In this document: positions 34,876 through 43,632 of the stretch, in pieces
Layout: each line of letters starts with the position of its first letter
How positions within the stretch are numbered: position 1 is the first letter of the stretch
Assembly: GCF_000365425.1 (NCBI RefSeq)
Contig: NZ_AQOV01000002.1
Coordinates: 372,001 to 436,000, forward strand
DNA length: 64,000 nucleotides
Direction of reading: 5' to 3'
Origin: Methylomonas sp. MK1
Lineage (GTDB): Bacteria; Pseudomonadota; Gammaproteobacteria; Methylococcales; Methylomonadaceae
Notes under the pieces: generated by a model
Told to the model about the DNA's origin: nothing
The model's input: only the letters and a program-made list of their open reading frames with translations
The model's database searches: none
Made by a program: the position numbers and the translations under genes

Positions 34876-35122
34876 CCAATAAAGCTCGTTCCGTGGTTTG
34901 GCCTTGGCGGTATTGGGCAATGGATTCGGCCAGGTGGGCGGCGTTGGCGGGCGATTTCAGCAGGTGCACGGTTTCCATCAGGCTGTTGTAATACTCTAGC
35001 GACATAACCACGGCGTCTTGGCTGTCGCGGCGGGTTATGACGGTGCAGTCGGCGTCGTTGACAACTTGGTCCAGCAGTGTTTTAAGGCCATTTCTGGCTT
35101 CGGTAAACGAGACTATGCGCAT
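34868..35122 (-). CDS. yefM: YefM-family antitoxin
   Basis: An 84-residue Phd/YefM antitoxin. The start at 35122 gives MRIVSFTEARNGLKTLLDQV, the DNA-binding N-terminus; an upstream in-frame ATG at 35155 lies inside the predicted operator and is unlikely. VVMSLEYYNSLMETVHLL is the family core, and the C-terminal SIAQYRQGQTTERALLDD wraps the toxin. It represses its own operon together with YoeB. It overlaps yoeB by 8 bp. Confidence 0.93.
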   Translation of the reverse strand: MRIVSFTEARNGLKTLLDQVVNDADCTVITRRDSQDAVVMSLEYYNSLMETVHLLKSPANAAHLAESIAQYRQGQTTERALLDD

Positions 35123-35147
35123 GATTGAACCCCAGTTGTTCCTAATA

Positions 35148-35155
35148 TTGTACAA
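35148..35155. promoter_or_regulatory. Likely YefM operator core (TTGTACAA)
   Basis: A perfect palindrome with the TGTACA core known for YefM-YoeB autoregulation, 26 bp upstream of the yefM ATG and overlapping a minus-strand TACAAT that could serve as -10. Confidence 0.55.
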
Positions 35156-35230
35156 GTCTAGGTTGTCGGGTGGGGCTTTGCAACTTTGCGATTAGGTAGG
35201 CCGGAATAAGCGAAAGCGTTTCCGGCAAAC

Positions 35231-35335
35231 TTAGCAGCCAGAAACGGTTGTCAGCTTATGGCGAGTTTGTTCGGGTAGCAAATTTGGCGAGCCAGCCGCT
35301 CAAAGCAGCATATGGGTATCAAGCAGCAGTTTCAT
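35231..35335 (-). pseudogene. vapC: vapC toxin remnant killed by an in-frame stop
   Basis: From ATG at 35335 the frame reads MKLLLDTHMLL, then TGA where VapC toxins have Trp (LLW), and continues in the same frame as AAGSPNLLPEQTRHKL before a TAA at 35231-35233. This is the start of a PIN-domain toxin with its first catalytic Asp, and the rest is lost. It overlaps the antitoxin gene by 17 bp, as an intact pair would. Confidence 0.75.
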
Positions 35336-35576
35336 CGTCAGTGCCGAATAGCTGCGCAATCTCTTCGCTGCCCATACTGTCAAAATCGTCGGGCACTTTG
35401 ATATGCCCGCTTAGGAACCCCAAGCGTCGGATCTGATCGCCAGTTGAGTTGTACAGTGCGGAAACTTTAACCAACTGTTTGCCTGCTTTGGCAATCATGA
35501 ACGGTTCGCCTTTGGCGGCTTGTTCGACCAAGCGAGATAAGTGAGTTTTTGCCTCGTGGATATTTACTGTTTGCAC
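35319..35576 (-). CDS. vapB: VapB/Phd-type antitoxin, now without a working toxin
   Basis: An 85-residue Phd/YefM-fold antitoxin: MQTVNIHEAKTHLSRLVEQAAKGEPFMIAKAGKQLVKV is the DNA-binding half (given here only as landmarks MQTVNIHEAKTHLS and GEPFMIAKAGK), and the acidic C-terminus ends EEIAQLFGTDDETAA. It is preceded by AGGTCTTCGTGC. Its partner vapC directly downstream has a nonsense codon, so this gene may persist as an orphan that protects against, or cross-regulates, related toxins. Confidence 0.85.
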   Translation of the reverse strand: MQTVNIHEAKTHLSRLVEQAAKGEPFMIAKAGKQLVKVSALYNSTGDQIRRLGFLSGHIKVPDDFDSMGSEEIAQLFGTDDETAA

Positions 35577-35663
35577 GAAGACCTCCGATAAACCAAGTTG
35601 AGTTGATTTAGCCTATCACGCATCTTTGCCGTTTGCCCCCTCAAAGTACTAGCGTTTGCTGAT

Positions 35664-36017
35664 TTAGCCGGCTAATAAACTCTCATATGGAATCGCCAAG
35701 CCGTCGTGCAGGCGTTTGATCATTCTTAGGCTCAAAGGGCGTTTGCGGTTAAGGACTTCCGATACGCGGCCGCTGCTGCCGATATAAGTTTCCAGGTCTT
35801 TTGCGCTGAGGTTTTGCTGCTCCATACGGAATTTGATGGCCTCGATAGGGTCTGGCGGGGCGATAGCGTAATGTTTGTTTTCGTAAACCTCGATCAAGGT
35901 AACCCATACCTCCATTTCATCGGCCTCCGGGGTATCCGGTTCGGCTTGGAATATGGCTTCCAGCCGTTGAAAGGCGGCTTTTAATTCATCGTCGTTTCGG
36001 ATTGGCTTAATAGTCAT
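35664..36017 (-). CDS. higA: HigA-family antitoxin (HTH)
   Basis: A 117-residue antitoxin with an Xre-type helix-turn-helix in the C-terminal half (AIKFRMEQQNLSAKDLETYIG, then VSEVLNRKRPLSLRMIKRL). The acidic N-terminal half (EAIFQAEPDTPEADEMEVW) is typical of HigA proteins whose toxin gene comes first. The start at 36017 is chosen over an upstream ATG at 36035 because it matches the family (MTIKPIRND). It overlaps higB by 11 bp. Confidence 0.9.
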   Translation of the reverse strand: MTIKPIRNDDELKAAFQRLEAIFQAEPDTPEADEMEVWVTLIEVYENKHYAIAPPDPIEAIKFRMEQQNLSAKDLETYIGSSGRVSEVLNRKRPLSLRMIKRLHDGLAIPYESLLAG

Positions 36018-36315
36018 TGACCGTCTCCACGTCAATTAGGTCGTATTGGGCATGTGTGCCAACAAACTTTATCCAGGCAATGCCGGCGCGATATTGCATT
36101 TCTACTACTAGACGGTATTTGTTGCCGCCAATGTTAAATACTACGCGATTGTTATTGCAGATGCTGGCATTACGATATTGATTCTTGATGGCTTGCGGTG
36201 AAGGCCAATTGGCTTTCAGGGCTTCTTCGTACCAACTTTCAAGTGGGCCTTTTGCATCGCGATGCGAGGGCTGTTCCCAAAATTTCTTGATGGTGCTTTT
36301 TGCTATGACCCGCAT
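36007..36315 (-). CDS. higB: HigB-family mRNA interferase toxin
   Basis: A 102-residue RelE-superfamily toxin of the HigB group: MRVIAKSTIKKFWEQ, ALKANWPSPQAIKNQYRNAS, RVVFNIGGNKYRLVVEMQY and KFVGTHAQYDLID are all hallmark segments. It cleaves translated mRNA. The toxin precedes the antitoxin, as is normal for higBA. Confidence 0.92.
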   Translation of the reverse strand: MRVIAKSTIKKFWEQPSHRDAKGPLESWYEEALKANWPSPQAIKNQYRNASICNNNRVVFNIGGNKYRLVVEMQYRAGIAWIKFVGTHAQYDLIDVETVNDY

Positions 36316-36334
36316 GATTATAGAGTTTTATCTC

Positions 36335-36344
36335 CCCAATTGGG
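36335..36344. promoter_or_regulatory. Palindrome upstream of higBA, possible operator
   Basis: CCCAATTGGG is a perfect 10-bp palindrome 20 bp before the higB ATG, in the place expected for HigA autoregulation. No family-specific consensus was checked. Confidence 0.35.
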
Positions 36345-36458
36345 AGCAGTGTAAGCGGTGCTGTTACTCTACGCAAGGAACAAATATTCGCTTAACAAGT
36401 GCGCTGAGACTTAATGCGAAGAGTGCATGTCGCTCGCCAATTGAATTTGCGTTACTGG

Positions 36459-36487
36459 GGATGCGCCGACTGTAGCTCGGCGCATCC
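36459..36487 (-). terminator. Strong hairpin after ppa
   Basis: GGATGCGCCGA (36459-36469) and TCGGCGCATCC (36477-36487) form a perfect 11-bp stem with a 7-base loop, 15 bp beyond the stop of the pyrophosphatase gene. No T tract follows on either strand, so it may act as an mRNA stabiliser or a factor-dependent terminator. Confidence 0.5.
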
Positions 36488-36501
36488 GTTCCAAAACAAC
36501 T

Positions 36502-37125
36502 CTACTCGTCGTCCTGGCAGCCAAAATGATACTGATAATCCGCGATTGCGCGTCTGATGACCTCATGGGCCTCTTCGCGGCCGTAGACATGAGTAATTTC
36601 ACAGACGCTTTTTTCGCTGGGTAAATGTTTGTAGGTCAGGAAGTAATGCTTCAAGCGATTGATATACGATTCGGGGCAGTCGGAGACGTCGCGCCATTGC
36701 CGGTAGAATTCGTCGCCTTTCATGACGGCGATGATTTTGTCGTCGGCCTCGCCGCCGTCTAGTAACCGAAAACCGCCGATGGGGATGGCTTGTAGCAGGA
36801 TGTCGCCATGCGTCACGCTACGTTCGCTTAATACGCAAATATCCAGTGGGTCGCCGTCGCCCTTGCTGACCGGTTTGCCGGATTGTGCGGCGGCGTATTC
36901 GGCGATTTTTTCCGCGCAATAACTGCGCGGAATGAAGCCGTACAGAGTAGGAATCATGTTGGAGAATTTTTGCGGCCGGTCGATTTTCAGATAGCCGCTG
37001 TCTTTGTCGATTTCGTATTTCACCGTGTCGGACGGCACGATTTCTATGAAGGCGGTGACGATGTCCGGGGTGTTGTCGCCGGGCGAGATGCCGTGCCAGG
37101 GGTGGGCTTTGTGTTTTATATTCAT
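36502..37125 (-). CDS. ppa: Family I inorganic pyrophosphatase
   Basis: A 207-residue soluble pyrophosphatase that splits pyrophosphate into two phosphates. The metal-binding signature DGDPLDICVL is present, with KYEIDKDSGYLKIDR and a GFIPRSYC segment upstream. It resembles the larger bacterial/eukaryote-like form more than E. coli Ppa (176 residues). It is a single gene with a strong hairpin after it. The same window encodes a pyrophosphate-using PEP carboxykinase, so pyrophosphate is both used and destroyed in this organism. Confidence 0.92.
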   Translation of the reverse strand: MNIKHKAHPWHGISPGDNTPDIVTAFIEIVPSDTVKYEIDKDSGYLKIDRPQKFSNMIPTLYGFIPRSYCAEKIAEYAAAQSGKPVSKGDGDPLDICVLSERSVTHGDILLQAIPIGGFRLLDGGEADDKIIAVMKGDEFYRQWRDVSDCPESYINRLKHYFLTYKHLPSEKSVCEITHVYGREEAHEVIRRAIADYQYHFGCQDDE

Positions 37126-37258
37126 CTAAGGTTTAGGGCTTTGGGGAACAAGGTTATAGGGATATTTACCAGGGTGGGGGCAATGCGCAAGCCAATCAAG
37201 TCTAATAGTAGTATCTGATTGGGCTTGCGTTAAATGCCGTTGAGTTTGTTTATCGGAA

Positions 37259-38317
37259 TTACTCGTCGGCGGCGACAGGCGCGGGCTTGAGCTTCATGTC
37301 TTTATTCAGCCGTTGCAGGCGCTTGATCATTTCTTTTTTCATCTGTTCGCGGCCTATCGAGTGCTTCAGGCTGCTGCCTATGCCCGCGACTTGATCGGTA
37401 GAACTGCGGATCGAGTAAAACACCAGTGTGCCGTCTTTATAGGGCAAGCCGCCGGCGACCACTTGGCTGGAGTTGTAAGAGTGGCCGACGTAAAATTGTC
37501 TGGAGACGATGATGCCGCCGCCTTCGCCGATGGCGATTACTCGGTGATTTAGCACGGCGGTGGGGCGGTCCTCCACGCGCCGATTCAACCATAAAAACTG
37601 TTCGCTGGTATTGGCCGGCAATGCGGCGGGATAGTTTAACCAGGCTTGTTGCAATTCCGGAAAGTAACGCGCCCAGGCTTTGCTGTTCACGGCGTCGTTA
37701 CGCAGTTCCGCAGCCGGGTCGGCTGTGCCGCCGTCGCGGCTGTAAGGGGCAATGCCGGCCAGGCCGCTTTTTTTATAGGCTTGCAGGCGTTGCAGTAAAA
37801 ACTCGCGGTATTTTTGGTTGGCGGTTCTCAGTATGTTTTTGTTGTCGGCGTCTTCCAGTCCGGCTTGCAGGCTTTTCAAACTGTCCAGTTCGGCTTTGGA
37901 GAGGTTGAATTCGTCGCCCGGCTCAGCTTCCAGAAAGGCCTTGGCTTCGTCCAATTGCTTTTCGGTAAACGCAAACTTCTTAAAACTATCGACGCTGGCG
38001 TTATCGCCCAGTATGCCGGTGGCGACGATGTCGCTCTCGCCGGCGTTGAGTTTGCCCTTTTTGATGTAATCGGCCAGTTGCGGCAAGCCTACCGGTATGA
38101 TCATCGCTACGCCAATAGCGAGTTCTTTTTGGCTGGTTTCGCTGACGTCGTAACCGACGATTTCGCCGCGTTCCAATTGCGGGATTTGTGCGGCGCTGAT
38201 GCCGAAGTTCTGTAGCGCTTGCTGTGGGCTAGGCGCGTCTTGAGCGTATGCCGCTTGCTGAAATAGCGCGGCGGCACTCAGTAAAAGGATGGGAAAAGAC
38301 AGTTTGTGGATCAACAT
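37259..38317 (-). CDS. Exported protein of unknown function
   Basis: A 352-residue protein with a clear signal peptide (LSFPILLLSAAALFQQAAYAQD, cleavage likely at AYA). The mature part is mixed helix and strand, without cysteines or known motifs: GEIVGYDVSETSQKELAIGV near the N-terminus, a helical middle with VNSKAWARYFPELQQAWLNY, and a C-terminal beta part (VIAIGEGGGIIVSRQFYVGHSYNSSQ). A basic tail (KKEMIKRLQRLNKDMKLKP) closes it. I do not recognise the family. It lies between ppa and the large GGDEF/EAL gene on the same strand, with gaps of more than 100 bp, so it is probably transcribed alone. Confidence 0.6.
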   Translation of the reverse strand: MLIHKLSFPILLLSAAALFQQAAYAQDAPSPQQALQNFGISAAQIPQLERGEIVGYDVSETSQKELAIGVAMIIPVGLPQLADYIKKGKLNAGESDIVATGILGDNASVDSFKKFAFTEKQLDEAKAFLEAEPGDEFNLSKAELDSLKSLQAGLEDADNKNILRTANQKYREFLLQRLQAYKKSGLAGIAPYSRDGGTADPAAELRNDAVNSKAWARYFPELQQAWLNYPAALPANTSEQFLWLNRRVEDRPTAVLNHRVIAIGEGGGIIVSRQFYVGHSYNSSQVVAGGLPYKDGTLVFYSIRSSTDQVAGIGSSLKHSIGREQMKKEMIKRLQRLNKDMKLKPAPVAADE

Positions 38318-38423
38318 AAAAACTCCGTTTCAAATAGGTATTCTGATAAAAAGTATGAGGCTTTGGGCCGCAGATTGCTGAAAGCGTTCATTCTGAAAAC
38401 GTGTGTGCATCGCCGCGTGCCGT

Positions 38424-41400
38424 TTATTTGTCCGAACCGAACAATTTAGAAATACTGGAATCGCCGCGTCCTGCCGGTTTTGTCGGCGTTGTTGCCGTTG
38501 AGGTGGGCGCCGGCTGCGGTGTCGGTTGCTGATTTTCCGTATCGAACAGCCGCGCAAACTCAGAAGCAGGCAGCGGTTTGGAAAACAGATAGCCTTGGCC
38601 GTAGTCGCAACCGGCGGCAGTTAGCAATTCCAGTTGCTGCGCGGTTTCGATGCCTTCGGCTATCACTTTCAAGCCCAGTTTATGCGCCATCACTATTATT
38701 GCTTCGCACAGCGCCAGGTCGCTGGAATCCGCTTCCAGATTGCGTACAAAACTCTGGTCTATCTTCAGATAATCGATGTCGAATTTTTTCAGATAAGACA
38801 GTGACGAATAGCCGGTGCCGAAATCGTCGATAGCCACCTGGATGCCCGCATCGCGGTAGGCGTATAAATGGTCGCGGACAATATTGTCGGCATCCAGCAA
38901 CAGGCTTTCGGTAATTTCGATGACGACGCATTGGCCTGATAAGCCTAGTTCATGCAAGTAGTCTATCCATTTGCTGTCACCCAGATTGCTGCGCGTAAAT
39001 TGTACCGGCGACTTGTTAATACCCATTTGTAAATCCGGGCGATAGTGGGCGCGCCACTCGGCGACTTGTTTTGCCGCCATCCGAAATACCCAATCGCCGA
39101 TATCGACTATCAGTCCGGTCTCTTCCGCCAACGGAATAAACTCCGCCGGGCTGATCATGCCGCGCGTGGGATGTTGCCAGCGGATCAGCGCTTCGGTTTT
39201 ATGCATTCTGCCGTTGCTCAATTCGATTATCGGTTGATAGTACAGGCAAAACTCTTGATTGGTCAGTGCTTGGCGCAGGTCGCTGGTCAGGCGCATCCGG
39301 TTTTGCGCGGTCTGCTCCATCTCGCTGGTAAAAAAGTTGTAGCGGTTGCGGCCTTGTTGCTTGGCGGAATACATGGCCTGATCGGCGTTTTTGATCAGTT
39401 GCTCAGCTTCCAGCGCGTCTTGCGGATAGAAGGTAATGCCGATGCTGACCGAGATGTAGGCCAGTTCCTCGCCCAAACGAAACGGTTCGGCAAGCTGGTG
39501 CAGGATGGCTTGCGCGACGCGGTCTATGCTGGTTTGCGAGTCCAATTCGCCCAGAATGATGGTGAACTCGTCGCCGCCCAGCCGAGCCACCGTATCGACA
39601 TTCCGCACGCAAGCCAAGATGCGCCGCGCGGTTTCCTGCAACAAAATATCGCCCATGCCGTGACCTAGGGTATCGTTGATCTCTTTGAAGCGGTCCAGGT
39701 CCAGCAGCATCACCGCCAAGCTGTTTTTGTCGCGCTGGGCTTTCTTGATTTCCTGGTTCAAGCGATCCTGGAACATGCGTCGGTTGGCCAAGTCGGTGAG
39801 CGGGTCGAAATTGGCTTGGCGCCAGATGGTTTGTTCGACATGTTTTTGCTCGGTAATTTCCGAGAACATCGCCACCCGGCGCTCTACTTCGCCGTGTTCG
39901 CCGTAGATGGTGTTGATCACCAGCCATTCTTGGTAAATATCGCCGTTTTTGCGTTTATTCCAGATCTCGCCTTGCCAGTGGCCGGTTTGTAACAGCGAGT
40001 GCCACATGGTTTGATAAAAATCCGGATCGTGGCGGCCCGATTTTAGAATGTCGGTGGACTGGCCTATCGCGTCTTCCGCGGTATAGCCGGTCAGGTGGGT
40101 AAACGCTTCATTGATCGCTATGATGCGATTATCGGCATCAGCGACCATCACCGCTTCGCCGATAGCCTGATAAATCATCGCCATTAACTGCATTTCGTGC
40201 TCAAGGCGTTTGCGCTCGCTGATGTCCAGCACCGAGACGATAATGTAGCGCCGGTTGTCTATATCGATAGGTGTCAAACTGATTTCCACCGGAAATTCCG
40301 TGCCGTCGCCGCGTATTGCGGTTAGTGAGCGGCTGGCACTCATCGGCCGCGCTTTGTTCTCTTGTAAAAATTGCGCGCGCTGTGCCGGGTGTTTGGCGCG
40401 GGCACGTTCCGGTACCAGCGCATCGACAGTCAGGCCTATCAGCTCATCCAAAGTATAAATAAATACTTTCGCCGCGGGCGGGTTGGCGAGTTTGATGAGA
40501 CCGGTTTCTCCGACTAAAAGAGTGGCTTCCGGCGAACCATCGACAATCTTGGACAATTGCAGCCATTGCAGCTGTTTGCGTTCGGTAATGTCAGTTTGGG
40601 TACCGATCATTCGCAAGGCCTTGCCCTGGGCATCGCGGCTGATCACCAGGCCACGGGTCAGAATCCAGCGCCATTGGTTGTCGCCATGTTTTACTCGATG
40701 CTCGTTGCTGAAGCGCTCGCTGCGATTTTCCAGATGTGTCTGCAAATCGGCCATCATCCGGGCGCTATCTTCCGGGTGTATCGTGGCTTCCCAATTACGG
40801 TAATCGTTTTCTCTGTCTTGTTCGCTGAAGTTCAGAATCTCCATGCAGCGCGGCGACAGAAACACTTTGCCATTGGTCAAATCCCAATCCCAAACGCCGT
40901 CACCGCCGCTTTCCAACGCAAATTTCCAGCGCAATTCGCTTTCTTGTAATAATTTTTCCGATAACTTGCGTTCGCTGATGTCCGTGGAAATGCCGCACAC
41001 TGCGTAAATTTCGCCTTGCGCATTGCGTAGCGGAAACTTATGCGACAAATAGGTGTGAATTTTACCGTCTTGATGGGTGAGTTTTTCTTCGAATATCTGC
41101 GCCTGGCCGCTATTGACGACCGCTAAATCGTTTTCCCACAGTAGTTTGGTGTCGTCGCCCGGAAATAAGTCGATATCCCGTTTGCCCCTGACCGTCTCGT
41201 TATCAACCGCGAACAGTTTTTCAAATTGGCGGTTGATCAGCTGGTATTGGCCTTGCAGGTCTTTGCTGTAAATCACCGTGGGCGTATTGTCCAAAATGCT
41301 TTGAAACCGCAATTCGCTGACCGACAGGGATTTGCCGAACTCGATGTTTAAGGATTCATCCTTGATCAGTTCGATAACGCCGACAATACGCTCCTGGTCG

Positions 41401-42614
41401 TCACGTAAGGGCATTTGCGTCGAACTGATCCAGCGGCCGTCGCCGGCGGTGAATGGGGTTTGATAGACGGTTTCGCCTTTTAACGCCTTTTGAATGCCGT
41501 CAGGGATTGGCGTTTGCGCCAGCCAGGGAAATAATTCAATGGGGGTTTTCCCCAGGCAAGCGGTTTGCGGCCGCCCCGTCAAGGTTTCCATAAAACGATT
41601 CCAGAGTTCGATACGGCCATGCAGATCGTAAACAATCACGCCTTCCTGAACCGAGCGCAGAATGTGTTTGTTGAAATCGCCGAGGGCTTTGCTGAATTGT
41701 TCCGACCGCTGGTAACGCTCGATGGCCAGCGCCAGGGAAATACCGACGCTGGACAGTACCAGCAAAAACGACCATTGCAGCAATAGGCCGGTTTCACTGC
41801 TGTCGGCTGCAAAAAAGCCTACCTGAAAAATCGCACCGAACATGCTTTGCAGCATGACCATGCTGATCAGTAACAAGGTGCCATGCAAGCCAAAATACAG
41901 TGCGCCGTAAACCAGAAAAGCGAACATATAAAAAGCTTTGCCGTAGTGGCCAAGATGCCACGGCCACTCCAGGAAAATCATTTGCCCCGCCAGAAACGCT
42001 GTTGTGACATAAAGCAACGCGCGCCAAACTTGATACGGGTTCCAGTTAAAACTTGGTGGCTGCCGCCAGACCAAAATAAGCGGCGTGAAAATCGCAATAC
42101 CCAAGACATCGCCCATCCACCAATGCGCTAGACTGATCGGCCATTGCTGCGCCGTTATGGCGTCGAAATGTAACAGAATTAAGGAGCCCGCCATGGCCGA
42201 AACGACCGAAGCCAAGGCGCCGGCAAACAGGATGCGTAAGTAGTCTTGCGGCTGTTGCAGTTTGCGAATCTCGCCCAGCAGATAGCAGCCGACAAGTGCT
42301 TCCACGGTATTGCCGAAAGCGATAGGCAAGGCCTGCTCCAGCGGATTGCCTGCCCACAGATTGCCAAGTAATGCGCCCAGGAACACGCCGGGCCACAGTT
42401 TTTTACCGCCGAGCAGCAAGGCTGCCAGTGCGATGCCGCCAGGCGGCCAGATGATGGAAACGACGTGATTGGCGGCGAAAAACATCAGCACCAGTTTGGC
42501 AACGAGTGCGTAGGCGACCGCCAGGCCAACAAGGCGGACTAGTTCTGCATTGGAAAAGGTCGAAAAACGGCGCAAGAGATTACCTTGATTTATTGAAAGC
42601 TGACGAATAGACAA
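38424..42614 (-). CDS. MASE1-PAS(5)-GGDEF-EAL cyclic-di-GMP enzyme
   Basis: A 1396-residue inner-membrane protein. An N-terminal MASE1 domain with about eight membrane segments (residues 25-310, including SIIWPPGGIALAALLLGG) is followed by about five PAS domains to residue 940, several ending in ISERK or ITERK. GGDEF (about 945-1105; ARLGGDEFTIIL) and EAL (about 1115-1370) domains complete it. The EAL domain keeps its catalytic set: EALIRW, DDFGTGYSS, YLKIDQSF and IAEGIE. Both cyclase and phosphodiesterase could therefore be active. It is a monocistronic gene, with signals unknown. Confidence 0.92.
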   Translation of the reverse strand: MSIRQLSINQGNLLRRFSTFSNAELVRLVGLAVAYALVAKLVLMFFAANHVVSIIWPPGGIALAALLLGGKKLWPGVFLGALLGNLWAGNPLEQALPIAFGNTVEALVGCYLLGEIRKLQQPQDYLRILFAGALASVVSAMAGSLILLHFDAITAQQWPISLAHWWMGDVLGIAIFTPLILVWRQPPSFNWNPYQVWRALLYVTTAFLAGQMIFLEWPWHLGHYGKAFYMFAFLVYGALYFGLHGTLLLISMVMLQSMFGAIFQVGFFAADSSETGLLLQWSFLLVLSSVGISLALAIERYQRSEQFSKALGDFNKHILRSVQEGVIVYDLHGRIELWNRFMETLTGRPQTACLGKTPIELFPWLAQTPIPDGIQKALKGETVYQTPFTAGDGRWISSTQMPLRDDQERIVGVIELIKDESLNIEFGKSLSVSELRFQSILDNTPTVIYSKDLQGQYQLINRQFEKLFAVDNETVRGKRDIDLFPGDDTKLLWENDLAVVNSGQAQIFEEKLTHQDGKIHTYLSHKFPLRNAQGEIYAVCGISTDISERKLSEKLLQESELRWKFALESGGDGVWDWDLTNGKVFLSPRCMEILNFSEQDRENDYRNWEATIHPEDSARMMADLQTHLENRSERFSNEHRVKHGDNQWRWILTRGLVISRDAQGKALRMIGTQTDITERKQLQWLQLSKIVDGSPEATLLVGETGLIKLANPPAAKVFIYTLDELIGLTVDALVPERARAKHPAQRAQFLQENKARPMSASRSLTAIRGDGTEFPVEISLTPIDIDNRRYIIVSVLDISERKRLEHEMQLMAMIYQAIGEAVMVADADNRIIAINEAFTHLTGYTAEDAIGQSTDILKSGRHDPDFYQTMWHSLLQTGHWQGEIWNKRKNGDIYQEWLVINTIYGEHGEVERRVAMFSEITEQKHVEQTIWRQANFDPLTDLANRRMFQDRLNQEIKKAQRDKNSLAVMLLDLDRFKEINDTLGHGMGDILLQETARRILACVRNVDTVARLGGDEFTIILGELDSQTSIDRVAQAILHQLAEPFRLGEELAYISVSIGITFYPQDALEAEQLIKNADQAMYSAKQQGRNRYNFFTSEMEQTAQNRMRLTSDLRQALTNQEFCLYYQPIIELSNGRMHKTEALIRWQHPTRGMISPAEFIPLAEETGLIVDIGDWVFRMAAKQVAEWRAHYRPDLQMGINKSPVQFTRSNLGDSKWIDYLHELGLSGQCVVIEITESLLLDADNIVRDHLYAYRDAGIQVAIDDFGTGYSSLSYLKKFDIDYLKIDQSFVRNLEADSSDLALCEAIIVMAHKLGLKVIAEGIETAQQLELLTAAGCDYGQGYLFSKPLPASEFARLFDTENQQPTPQPAPTSTATTPTKPAGRGDSSISKLFGSDK

Positions 42615-42740
42615 ACAAAATATCTTGGTTTATCTCACGAAATGCAAGGTTTTGTCACGGGCTAAGTGCTGGGTTTTCGGCGCATTCCTAACGGATGAAA
42701 GGTGGCTTCGCGCTGGTGATTCACCTGCGCCGGTTTGGGT

Positions 42741-43622
42741 TTATACGCCCAAATTTTCAACTTCCACAGCCACTTTTAATTCGTGGTTTTGGCCGCCGAA
42801 AATCACCCCTTTTAACGGCGTGACATCGCTGTAGTCGCGGCCCCAGGCGACGATGATGTGCCTATCGCCCGGCAATTGGTTGTTGGTGGGATCGAAATCC
42901 ATCCAGCCCAGGTCCGGTAAGTATACGGAGAACCAGGCATGCGAAGCGTCGGCGCCTACCAGTTTTTTCTTGCCGGGCGGCGGCAGGGTTTCGATATAAC
43001 CGCTGACATAGCGGGCGGCCAGACCTTGCGAACGGATGCAGCCTATGGCTAGATGGGCGAAATCCTGGCAGACGCCGCGCCGATGTTGCAGGACGGTGGT
43101 CAGCGGCGTGGCCAGGTTGGTGAATTCCGGGTCGAAGGTAAAATCACGGTGGATACGTTGCATCAGATCGTGTATCGCTTCGATCAACGCCTTGCCGGGT
43201 GTGAACGAGGCTTGCGCATAACCGGCTAGCTCGGCATCGGCGGCTATGAACGGCGAATCCAAGGCAAATTGCCGGGCCTCCAATAGTGGTTCGCTTCTAT
43301 CGTTCCAGAGCGCTTCCTTGACCAGTTCCCAGCTCATGCCGTGGCTGAAGTCCAACTGCACCGGTTGCGGAAAAATCTGTACTTCGCTGCTGGCGGTGAC
43401 CACAAACTCCCGATGCGGCTCGCGAATCGAAAACCAGGCAACTTGATTGCCGAAAAAATCGGTACGGGTCCGATAGTCGCAGGGCAAGGGGGTGATTTTC
43501 AGTTGCGAACTGAGCAATTGTTGATTCGGGCAGGGGCGCGGCTGCATCCGCACTTCGTTGTAGGACAAGCCTACGGCCTGTTGATAACGGTAGGTAGTGG
43601 TATGGGTAACCCGATAACGCAT
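42741..43622 (-). CDS. Transglutaminase-like cysteine peptidase of the ATP-grasp/alpha-E system
   Basis: A 293-residue protein. The N-terminal beta domain (MRYRVTHTTTYRYQQAVGLSY) is typical of this bacterial transglutaminase group, and the papain-like domain has the triad Cys185 (RRGVCQDFAH), His228 (DASHAWFSVY) and Asp244 (MDFDPTNN). It starts 10 bp after the fused ATP-grasp/alpha-E gene, so it is in the same operon. In comparative genomics (amidoligase work on ATP-grasp systems) such proteins are predicted to cut or transfer amide bonds on a peptide made by the ATP-grasp partner. Cytoplasmic, no signal peptide. Confidence 0.9.
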   Translation of the reverse strand: MRYRVTHTTTYRYQQAVGLSYNEVRMQPRPCPNQQLLSSQLKITPLPCDYRTRTDFFGNQVAWFSIREPHREFVVTASSEVQIFPQPVQLDFSHGMSWELVKEALWNDRSEPLLEARQFALDSPFIAADAELAGYAQASFTPGKALIEAIHDLMQRIHRDFTFDPEFTNLATPLTTVLQHRRGVCQDFAHLAIGCIRSQGLAARYVSGYIETLPPPGKKKLVGADASHAWFSVYLPDLGWMDFDPTNNQLPGDRHIIVAWGRDYSDVTPLKGVIFGGQNHELKVAVEVENLGV

Positions 43623-43632
43623 GGTGACTCCC

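Noticed and set aside
36317..36322. Minus-strand TATAAT near higB as -10 element
   Set aside because: It lies only 2 bases before the ATG, so transcription would start inside the gene.
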